From: Planctomycetota bacterium
GTDB lineage: Bacteria > Planctomycetota > MHYJ01 > JACPRB01
Length of the DNA: 6,770 nucleotides
Direction: 5' to 3'
Assembly (NCBI GenBank): GCA_023261405.1
Contig: JAHFOZ010000224.1
Location: forward strand, 1,677 to 8,446
Under the pieces are notes generated by a model. It saw nothing but the letters and a program-made list of their open reading frames with translations. It searched no databases and was not told the origin of the DNA. A program made the translations under genes and the position numbers. Each line of letters begins with the position of its first letter. Position 1 is the stretch's first letter. This document shows, in pieces, positions 1 to 5,033 of the stretch.

Positions 1-540
1 CCGGGAGGGCTTCCGGGCGCGCTTGAGCAGGACGTCGAGCTCCACGTTCACGCGCGCCCCTTTCTTCGCGCGTCCCAGCGTGGTGATCCGGCGAGTAGTC
101 GGAATGAGCGCGACGCTGAACTTGCCCGGTTCCGCATCCACCACCGTGAGGCTCACGCCGTCCAGGGCCACGGAGCCTTTCGGGACGAGTTGCGCCGCAA
201 GCGGGGTCTCGATGTGGAGCGTCGAGCCCGCGCGGGTGACGAGGCCGGTGCCGTCCACGTGCCCTTGGACGATATGTCCGCCCAGGCGGTCGCCGACGCG
301 AAGGGCGCGCTCCAGGTTCACGCGGTCCCCGCTCCGCAGGCGTCCCAGCGTGGTGCGGGAGAGGGTCTCGGCGACGAGGTCGAATCCCGCGACGTCGCCC
401 TCGAGGCGCGCCACGGTGAGGCAGACGCCCTGGACGGCCACGCTCTCGCCGGGCTTGAGGTCGGTCCAACCGGTGGCGACGCGGAGCCTGCGCCCCGGGG
501 CGGCCACGCGCCCCTGTCTTTCGACGATGCCGGTGAACAT
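1..540 (-). CDS. ribE: Riboflavin synthase, alpha chain (3' end cut by window edge)
   Basis: Catalyses dismutation of two 6,7-dimethyl-8-ribityllumazine molecules into riboflavin plus a pyrimidinedione, the last step of riboflavin synthesis, in the cytoplasm. The first 180 residues are visible, with no stop before the edge; the family is usually about 200-220 aa, so only the C-terminal tail is missing. It starts with the hallmark MFTGIVE. Two lumazine-binding half-domains follow: residues 1-~97 (GVCLTV at 38-43, TTLGR at 63-67, VNLE at 74-77) and ~98 onwards (GVSLTV at 128-133, TTLGR at 153-157, VNVELD at 164-169). The signature GGHIVQGHVDG is at 87-97. The linker between the halves (about 98-121) looks several residues shorter than in typical members. 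The start lies one base after the stop of the cyclic-nucleotide-binding gene, with no clear Shine-Dalgarno (SD), so translational coupling is likely. The symbol is ribE or ribC depending on species; the family is certain. Confidence 0.96.
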   Translation of the reverse strand, partial: MFTGIVERQGRVAAPGRRLRVATGWTDLKPGESVAVQGVCLTVARLEGDVAGFDLVAETLSRTTLGRLRSGDRVNLERALRVGDRLGGHIVQGHVDGTGLVTRAGSTLHIETPLAAQLVPKGSVALDGVSLTVVDAEPGKFSVALIPTTRRITTLGRAKKGARVNVELDVLLKRARKPSR

Positions 541-541
541 G

Positions 542-1111
542 TCAGGGTCCGAAAATGACGCCGCGGCTGGTGGGGAAGGCGGCGGGGTCGGCGTCGGCCT
601 CGTTGCCGGAAGTGATCCCGGAACGCGAGCCCAGGTGCTGCTGGAGTTCCTCCATGACCTTGCTCTTGTACTTCTCCACCAGCCTCTCGAGGGCGAAGAG
701 AGTTCCGCTGATGGCCCTGCGGTAGCGCATCGCCTGCTCGGTGACCTCCCCCGTCTCGGTGGCATGGCGTTTCGAGGTGTCGACCACGCGGGTGCAGAGT
801 TGCTCGACCAGCTTGCGGAGCATCTTGGGGTCCCGTGCGATGGAGTCGTAAAGGCTCGAATCGTCCATCCCTTTGAAGACGAGGACTTCGCAGGGTGTGA
901 CGGCGCGGACGGTGGCGGTCCGGGCGAGCCCCAGAATGGCGCCCATCTCCCCGAACCATTCGCCCGTCTTGATGGACCCCACGACGTTCTGACTCACCTC
1001 GACCACCGCCGTGCCCCGGGTCATGAAGTAGATCTCATTGTCGGGAGGGCTTCCCTGGAGGATGATGGGAGCATCCTTCTCGACATGGCGGGAGCTCTTC
1101 TGGATCGCCAT
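542..1111 (-). CDS. Cyclic-nucleotide-binding domain protein without a DNA-binding domain
   Basis: A 189-residue protein whose N-terminal half is a cNMP-binding (CAP-ED) fold. Glycine-rich beta turns are present (LQGSPPDNEIYFMTRG at 18-33), and the phosphate-binding cassette reads FGEMGAILGLARTATV at 53-68. E55 (ribose contact) and R64 (phosphate contact) are both kept, so real cAMP or cGMP binding is plausible. Residues about 96-160 are charged and helical, possibly coiled-coil (RYRRAISGTLFALERLVEKY at 129-148), followed by a short Gly/Ala/Pro tail. There is no helix-turn-helix, kinase or channel segment, so it is not a Crp/Fnr regulator of normal form; a scaffold or sensor role is inference. 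The CNBD is slightly short at its N terminus, but upstream codons offer no better in-frame start. It sits one base before riboflavin synthase, suggesting one mRNA. Partner and ligand are unknown. Confidence 0.85.
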   Translation of the reverse strand: MAIQKSSRHVEKDAPIILQGSPPDNEIYFMTRGTAVVEVSQNVVGSIKTGEWFGEMGAILGLARTATVRAVTPCEVLVFKGMDDSSLYDSIARDPKMLRKLVEQLCTRVVDTSKRHATETGEVTEQAMRYRRAISGTLFALERLVEKYKSKVMEELQQHLGSRSGITSGNEADADPAAFPTSRGVIFGP

Positions 1112-1136
1112 GGCGGCTCATTCTGCCGCCCTCCGA
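1112..1136 (-). promoter_or_regulatory. SD - hairpin - AUG arrangement before the cyclic-nucleotide-binding gene
   Basis: Reading the minus strand, a strong SD-like GGAGGG is followed by a perfect 6-bp inverted repeat (GGCGGC, 7-nt loop, GCCGCC; 1112-1117 with 1125-1130), and the ATG follows the stem immediately. The linear SD-to-ATG distance is about 18 nt, too long, but a folded stem would bring them together. The loop holds another ATG at normal SD spacing, in a different frame, opening a reading frame of about 29 codons. Either a looped ribosome-binding site or a tiny overlapping leader ORF would fit. Confidence 0.45.
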
Positions 1137-1159
1137 GGGTGCTGTCCATAAGAAAGGGC

Positions 1160-1187
1160 TTGACGCTCGGAGGTCGATATAGATAAT
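1160..1187 (+). promoter_or_regulatory. Sigma70-type promoter for trmD-rplS
   Basis: TTGACG (-35, 5 of 6 consensus bases) at 1160-1165 and GATAAT (-10, 5 of 6) at 1182-1187 are separated by 16 bp, in the only sizeable gap between divergent genes. Transcription would start near 1194, giving a leader of roughly 38 nt before trmD. The AT-rich stretch stands out in GC-rich surroundings. No equally good promoter could be found on the opposite strand for the cyclic-nucleotide-binding gene. Confidence 0.7.
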
Positions 1188-1206
1188 GTGTGCTCCCTTT
1201 ATGGGG

Positions 1207-1231
1207 GTGCACGCGGCCGTTAGAGGTGCAC
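1207..1231 (+). promoter_or_regulatory. trmD leader: repeated GTGCAC hairpin around the ribosome-binding site
   Basis: The self-complementary hexamer GTGCAC occurs at 1207-1212 and 1226-1231, within the longer direct repeat GGTGCAC. The copies can pair as a 6-bp stem with a 13-nt loop. The trmD SD (GAGG, 1223-1226) lies at the loop-stem junction and the ATG follows the stem directly, so folding would hinder initiation. A weaker competing hairpin using 1190-1197 and 1205-1212 is possible, but its outer arm lies upstream of the predicted transcription start. A regulatory role is inference; the SD itself, 5 nt from the ATG, is well placed. Confidence 0.35.
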
Positions 1232-1939
1232 ATGATCATTGACGTCGTGACGCTCTTCCCCTCGATGTTCTCGGGGGTGCTGGGCGAGAGCATCCTGAAG
1301 AGGGCGCAGGAGCACGGGCAGGTGAAGGTGAACTTGCTCAATCTGCGCGACTTCTCCAAGGACAAACACAAGAAGGTGGATGCGGCCCCGTACGGGGGCG
1401 GCCCCGGCATGGTCATCATGGCGGAGCCGGTCTTCGAGGCGGTGGAGCATCTCCGTAAGAACGGGAGGGAGGAGTCCTTCCTCGTGCTCCTGACGCCGGG
1501 CGGCGTGCGGTATGACCAGACGCTGGCGCAGGAACTTTCGAAGCAGCCCGGGATCATCCTGCTCTGCGGTCACTATGAGGGGTTCGACGAGCGGGTCAGC
1601 CAGGGGTTGTCGCCCCTGGAAGTCTCGATCGGTGACTTCGTGTTGACGGGCGGGGAAGTGCCCGCCATGGTTCTTTTGGATTCAGTCGTGCGGCTGGTGC
1701 CCGGAGTCCTTGGCTCGCAGGAGTCTCTGGTGGAGGAATCCTTCTCATCGGGGGCCCTGGAATACCCGCAGTACACCCGGCCCCCGGAGGTGCGGGGCAT
1801 GGCCGTCCCCGAAGTACTGACGTCCGGCGATCATGGGAAGGTCGCCGAGTGGCGCGAGCAGAAGTCCCAGGAAAAGACGCGGGCCCGTCGGCCCGACCTG
1901 TCCGAGAAGGCCAGGCGCAAGAAATATAGACAGATATGA
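1232..1939 (+). CDS. trmD: tRNA (guanine-37-N1)-methyltransferase TrmD
   Basis: Methylates N1 of G37, next to the anticodon, in tRNAs reading CNN-type codons, using S-adenosylmethionine, which prevents +1 frameshifting. The protein is 235 aa (family about 225-255). The SPOUT trefoil-knot domain fills residues 1-~160: DVVTLFP (4-10), APYGGGPGM (52-60), LCGHYEGFDERV (111-122) and IGDFVLTGGEVPA (133-145), with R154 at the position of the E. coli G37-contacting arginine. The C-terminal tRNA-binding part has YPQYTRP (178-184) and SGDHGKVAEWR (198-208). The residue aligning with E. coli catalytic D169 is Glu here (E169, in EESF). I chose the ATG at 1232 because it gives the canonical N terminus and has GAGG 5 nt upstream; the frame stays open 14 codons further, but that ATG overlaps the promoter and lacks homology. 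It is followed 13 nt later by rplS. Confidence 0.97.
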   Translation: MIIDVVTLFPSMFSGVLGESILKRAQEHGQVKVNLLNLRDFSKDKHKKVDAAPYGGGPGMVIMAEPVFEAVEHLRKNGREESFLVLLTPGGVRYDQTLAQELSKQPGIILLCGHYEGFDERVSQGLSPLEVSIGDFVLTGGEVPAMVLLDSVVRLVPGVLGSQESLVEESFSSGALEYPQYTRPPEVRGMAVPEVLTSGDHGKVAEWREQKSQEKTRARRPDLSEKARRKKYRQI

Positions 1940-1952
1940 CGGTGGTGGCGAG

Positions 1953-2399
1953 ATGCAGACCCTCGACGCGATCCAGAGCGACTGGCTCCGCAAGAAGTCC
2001 CCGAAGTTCGACGTGGGCGACACGGTCGAGATCCACGTGAAGATCATCGAAGGGGAGAAGGAGCGCATTCAGCTCTTCACGGGCATCGTGATCGCCAAGC
2101 GCCACCACGGACTCTCCGAGACCTTCACGGTCCGCCGCATCGTCCAGGGCGAGGGCGTGGAGCGCATTTTCCCGCTGCACTCGCCCCGGGTGGCCGATAT
2201 CGTGGTGAAAAGGAAGGGCAAAGTCCGTCGCGCGAAACTCCACTTCTTGCGCGAGCGCACCGGCCGCGCGACCCGGGTGGAGGAGAAACTCGGTGGCTTG
2301 GAGAAGGCTGGGGCCCCCGCAAAGCCCGCCGAAGCCCCCGCGGCGCAGGAAGTTCCCGCCCCGGCGGTCGCTCCAGCAGCCCCGCCTGCCGCCCAGTAA
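1953..2399 (+). CDS. rplS: 50S ribosomal protein L19 with Ala/Pro-rich C-terminal tail
   Basis: L19 sits at the 30S-50S interface and contributes to an intersubunit bridge. Residues 1-~112 match the family along the full length: FDVGDTVEIHVKIIEGEKER (19-38), FTGIVI (42-47), ETFTVRRI (56-63), GEGVERIFPLHSPRV (66-80) and VRRAKLHFLR (91-100). L19 is usually about 115 aa; this one is 148 aa because residues ~114-148 form a low-complexity tail of Ala, Pro, Glu and Lys that ends in Ala/Pro repeats. The tail is probably disordered. The ATG at 1953 lies 13 nt after the trmD stop, with a weak purine-rich GGTGG upstream, so translation coupled to trmD is likely. The trmD-rplS order is the classic one. 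No convincing terminator follows. Confidence 0.96.
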   Translation: MQTLDAIQSDWLRKKSPKFDVGDTVEIHVKIIEGEKERIQLFTGIVIAKRHHGLSETFTVRRIVQGEGVERIFPLHSPRVADIVVKRKGKVRRAKLHFLRERTGRATRVEEKLGGLEKAGAPAKPAEAPAAQEVPAPAVAPAAPPAAQ

Positions 2400-2417
2400 C
2401 GCATCCCGGGAATTCCC

Positions 2418-2446
2418 TTTGCAGCCTCCCGGGGGGGCTATACAAT
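2418..2446 (+). promoter_or_regulatory. Promoter for ruvB predicting a leaderless mRNA
   Basis: TTTGCA (-35, 4 of 6 consensus bases) at 2418-2423 and TACAAT (-10, 5 of 6) at 2441-2446 have a 17-bp spacer that includes a G7 run at 2431-2437. Transcription would begin about 2452-2455, that is, at the ruvB ATG (2454). No SD lies in the 20 nt before that ATG, which fits a leaderless transcript. An overlapping TATACA (2439-2444) would give a 15-bp spacer. Confidence 0.55.
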
Positions 2447-2453
2447 CTGCCGC

Positions 2454-3455
2454 ATGCCCGGGGCCGGCCCCTATGATCGCGATGCGAAGTTCGACGACTC
2501 ACTCCGGCCCGTTTCTTTCGACGAATTCATCGGCCAGAAGAAATCCCTCCATAACCTCCAGATCGCGATCAAGGCGGCTAGGAAGCGGAAGGAGGCCCTG
2601 GACCACGTCCTCTTCAGCGGCCTGCCGGGCCTGGGAAAGACGACTCTGGCGAGGATCATCGCCTTCGAAATGAAGGCCCACCTTCACACCACCAGCGGGC
2701 CCATCCTCAAGCGCGCCGGGGACCTCGTGGGGACGCTCACCAAGCTCGAGGAGGGAGACGTCCTCTTCATCGACGAGTGCCACCGGATGCTCCCCGAAGT
2801 CGAGGAGTTCCTCTATTCGGCCATGGAGGACTTCTCAGTCGCGATCAACATGGAAAGCGGCATGCAGGGGCGCGCGATCACCCTTGCGCTCAAGAAGTTC
2901 ACGCTGGTGGGGGCCACCACGCGCGAAGGCCTTCTGAGCGAGCCGTTCCGGGCGCGCTTTGGTCTCCTCGAGAAGCTGGAGTGGTACCCCGTTGAGGACC
3001 TGGTGCGCATCCTCAAGCGCTCCGCCCGGATTCTGCAGACCGACGTGGATGACGAGAGCGCGGAACTCATGGCTGCACGGTCTCGTGGGACCCCGCGCAT
3101 CGCCAACCGCTACCTGCGCCGCGTCCGCGACCTGGCTCAGGTCAAGGCCGGCAACAAGGTGACACGGGGCGTGGCGGTGGAAGCTCTCCACATGCTCGGC
3201 GTGGACGACGCGGGTCTCGAGGAGATGGACCGAAGGATCCTGCGCACGCTCGTGGCGAACAGCGCTCCCGTAGGCCTGAAGACGCTGGCCGTGAGCGTGG
3301 GAGAGGAGGAAGGGACCATCGAGGAAGTGTACGAGCCGTACCTCATCCAGCAGAGTTTTCTGGTGCGCACCTCACGCGGGCGCAAGGCCACGGAGAAGGC
3401 GTTCAAGCACCTGGGGGCGGAAGGAGGGAAGGACGCCCAGCCGCGGCTCTTCTGA
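2454..3455 (+). CDS. ruvB: Holliday junction branch-migration ATPase RuvB (divergent)
   Basis: RuvB is the hexameric AAA+ motor that, loaded by RuvA, pumps DNA through Holliday junctions during recombinational repair. The 333-aa length is normal. Visible parts: N-terminal LRPVSFDEFIGQ (17-28); Walker A GLPGLGKTT (56-64); TTSGPILKRAGDL (79-91); Walker B DVLFIDECHR (102-111); sensor-1 region VGATTREG (152-159); arginine-finger region PFRARFG (164-170); sensor-2 region RSRGTPRIANR (209-219); and a C-terminal winged helix with GLEEMDRR (254-261), EEEGTIEEVYEPYLIQ (284-299) and RTSRGR (305-310). Several usually invariant positions differ: GPPGLGKT is GLPGLGKT, DEIHR is DECHR, PLRDRFG is PFRARFG, and the RuvA-contact hairpin (usually IGxGPxARS) reads MESGMQGRA (133-141). 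Core ATPase residues are intact, so it should be active. No ruvA or ruvC is adjacent. The ATG at 2454 lacks an SD. Its stop directly abuts that of convergent mlaD. Confidence 0.94.
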   Translation: MPGAGPYDRDAKFDDSLRPVSFDEFIGQKKSLHNLQIAIKAARKRKEALDHVLFSGLPGLGKTTLARIIAFEMKAHLHTTSGPILKRAGDLVGTLTKLEEGDVLFIDECHRMLPEVEEFLYSAMEDFSVAINMESGMQGRAITLALKKFTLVGATTREGLLSEPFRARFGLLEKLEWYPVEDLVRILKRSARILQTDVDDESAELMAARSRGTPRIANRYLRRVRDLAQVKAGNKVTRGVAVEALHMLGVDDAGLEEMDRRILRTLVANSAPVGLKTLAVSVGEEEGTIEEVYEPYLIQQSFLVRTSRGRKATEKAFKHLGAEGGKDAQPRLF

Positions 3456-5033
3456 TCAGCGGGCCAGGCCGATCAGGCTCACCAGCGTGCGGATGTCGTC
3501 GTCCGGGAACTCGATGGCCATCCCGATCATGCCCTCCGGCTCCTCGCCGATGCGGCTCACCCCCGCATAGATGTAGAGCGAGCTCAGCAGCGTCTCGAAC
3601 CAGGTCTCCTTCCGGATCCAGAGCGGGACTTTGGCGTAGGCGCGCATCATCGCGCCGTGGATGCCCTCGTCGAGATCCTCGTTCTTGAGGTCGTTGTAGC
3701 CGTCGCGCCCCTCGAAGGTGAACAGGACCGGCCACTCCACGAACCCCCAGCTCTCCCAGCGGAGGTCGACGGCGCCACCGGGCTTGCCTTCGATAAGCCC
3801 AGCCCTGATCGTCAGGCGGCGGTCCAGGAACCACGGGATGCGGTAGCCTGCCTGGATATCGGCCACGATATGGGTGGCGCTTTCGCCGTCCTCCACCTGT
3901 TCCTTGAAGATAAGGTCCCCTTCCTTGTCCAGGCTGATGAAGCACGCGGCCACCTGGAAGAACTTGTCCTCGCTGGGGCTGATGCGGATTCCCCCCTTGC
4001 TGATCTGGACGGGGCTGCCGTTGTAGTACTTGGACTCGCCCACGATCTCCACCACGGCCCGGGCGGCCTTGGCGAAGACCTTGTCGATGTCGTCGAGCGT
4101 CTGCTTCGCCTTCTCGTAGAGCTCGTCGTCCTGGAAGAAGCGGCCGGCGGTGCCCTCCCCGTTCGCGACCTTCCCGGTGATTTCCCGGATCGATTCGGTG
4201 GCCTTGTCGAGGTTCTCGGCGGTCTTCTTGATGTGCTGGGCGGTCGCCTTGTCGTTCAGCAGAAGGGGCAGGGTCCCCTCGCCGGAGTCCAGCTTCTGGG
4301 CGATGCTGGCCAGTTTCTCGGAAGCCTTGTTCGCATTCTCGAGCGTTTTCTGGAGGTCCTCGGTCATCTTCTTGTCGTTGAGCACGGCGGGGAGGGGGCC
4401 GGCACCCTTGTCGATCTTCTCGCCGACCTTGTCCGCAAGCTTCACGATGCTGTCGCCCACTTTCTTGACCTCGTCCTTCACCTCGGTCACGGCCCCGACA
4501 ACCTTGTCATGAAGCTCCGGCGACTGAATCGCCTTGCCAATGGTCCCCTTGGCGTCAACGAGAGCTTGGGTGAGGGTCCGGATGTTCTCGAGCGCCTTCT
4601 GGACGTTGGCGGAGTTGTCGGAGGCCAGCTTGCCGATGGCGTCCAGTCCCGGGGCGGTCGTCCCCTTCAGCGGCTGCTTGAGGTCGAGCGCCGGCCGCTT
4701 CGAGCCTCGCTTGATGGACACCGTGCTCCCGCCCAGGATTGAGGCGGCCTCCACCACGACCTCGGCATCCTGGTAGAGGTCGATATGTTTGTCGAGTTCC
4801 GCGGTCACGAGGACGCCCGCGCCATCGGGGTGCAGTTCAATCTCGCTCACCTTCCCGTAGACGAGCCCATCCACGCGCACATCATTGCCCGTCCGGAGGC
4901 CCTGCACGCTGGGGAAATGGGCCCAGATTTTCACCGGCTGGCGAAACCGAAGGACGTTGTCCTTCATCAAGGTGGCGAAGCCCAGGATGACGAGGGATGT
5001 GATGAAGATGAAGCCCAGCCACATCCCCCTCAT
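3456..5033 (-). CDS. mlaD: MlaD-family MCE protein with helical stalk and C-terminal beta-rich (outer-membrane?) domain
   Basis: Substrate-binding MCE subunit of an Mla-type lipid ABC transporter, here 525 aa against about 180 in E. coli MlaD. In order: one membrane anchor (5-22, GFIFITSLVILGF region); MCE domain (~28-109, with VQGLRTGNDVRVDGLVYGKV at 43-62 and ASILGGSTVSIKRG at 97-110); a long helical, charged stalk (~130-330) with a repeated Gly-rich turn motif; then a beta-rich C-terminal domain (~345-525) beginning GGIRISPSEDKFF and ending FPDDDIRTLVSLIGLAR. The last part resembles the beta-barrel tail of MlaD proteins in deltaproteobacteria and some diderm Firmicutes, implying a single protein that spans the periplasm. 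The last residue is Arg, not the common terminal Phe. Start 5033 forms an ATGA overlap with mlaF and has an SD 5 nt upstream; the frame is open to 5102 but only inside mlaF. Last gene of its operon, abutting ruvB. Confidence 0.93.
   Translation of the reverse strand: MRGMWLGFIFITSLVILGFATLMKDNVLRFRQPVKIWAHFPSVQGLRTGNDVRVDGLVYGKVSEIELHPDGAGVLVTAELDKHIDLYQDAEVVVEAASILGGSTVSIKRGSKRPALDLKQPLKGTTAPGLDAIGKLASDNSANVQKALENIRTLTQALVDAKGTIGKAIQSPELHDKVVGAVTEVKDEVKKVGDSIVKLADKVGEKIDKGAGPLPAVLNDKKMTEDLQKTLENANKASEKLASIAQKLDSGEGTLPLLLNDKATAQHIKKTAENLDKATESIREITGKVANGEGTAGRFFQDDELYEKAKQTLDDIDKVFAKAARAVVEIVGESKYYNGSPVQISKGGIRISPSEDKFFQVAACFISLDKEGDLIFKEQVEDGESATHIVADIQAGYRIPWFLDRRLTIRAGLIEGKPGGAVDLRWESWGFVEWPVLFTFEGRDGYNDLKNEDLDEGIHGAMMRAYAKVPLWIRKETWFETLLSSLYIYAGVSRIGEEPEGMIGMAIEFPDDDIRTLVSLIGLAR
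4041..4409 (-). repeat. Three tandem 41-residue repeats encoded in the mlaD stalk
   Basis: MlaD residues 209-249, 250-290 and 291-331 align with an exact 41-residue (123-bp) period. Each begins with a Gly-x-Gly turn (KGAGPLPAVLND, SGEGTLPLLLND, NGEGTAGRFFQDD) and continues as amphipathic helix. A related motif at 162-174 (KGTIGKAIQSPEL) lies 49 residues before the second, so the first unit is about 8 residues longer. The repeats are at protein level only; DNA identity is low. Confidence 0.75.

Noticed and set aside
23..1186. Long plus-strand open frame opposite riboflavin synthase and the cyclic-nucleotide-binding gene (387 codons)
   Set aside because: It spans two well-recognised minus-strand genes and their promoter region, has no family resemblance and an Arg/Ser/Pro-rich start; GC-rich antisense frames often stay open.
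1190..1231. Upstream in-frame start for trmD at 1190
   Set aside because: It overlaps the -10 region and predicted transcription start, has no SD and adds residues absent from the family.
1131..1231. Divergent promoter for the cyclic-nucleotide-binding gene
   Set aside because: Minus-strand candidates such as TTATGG lack a matching -35 at acceptable spacing.
1833..1952. Upstream in-frame start for rplS within trmD
   Set aside because: Adds 40 Arg/Pro-rich residues read out of frame from trmD; the ATG at 1953 matches the L19 N terminus.
2405..2433. CCCGGG pair and GGGAATTCCC palindrome after rplS as an intrinsic terminator
   Set aside because: Loop is long (17 nt) and no T-run follows; the region is better explained by the ruvB promoter.
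3403..3945. Second minus-strand frame at the end of mlaD and ruvB
   Set aside because: Arg/Gly/Pro-rich out-of-frame shadow; the mlaD frame shows continuous family-like sequence here.
3657..4742. Plus-strand open frame of 361 codons opposite mlaD
   Set aside because: Val/Leu/Gly/Asp-rich mirror of the mlaD helical repeats with no recognisable domain; mlaD is clearly the real gene.
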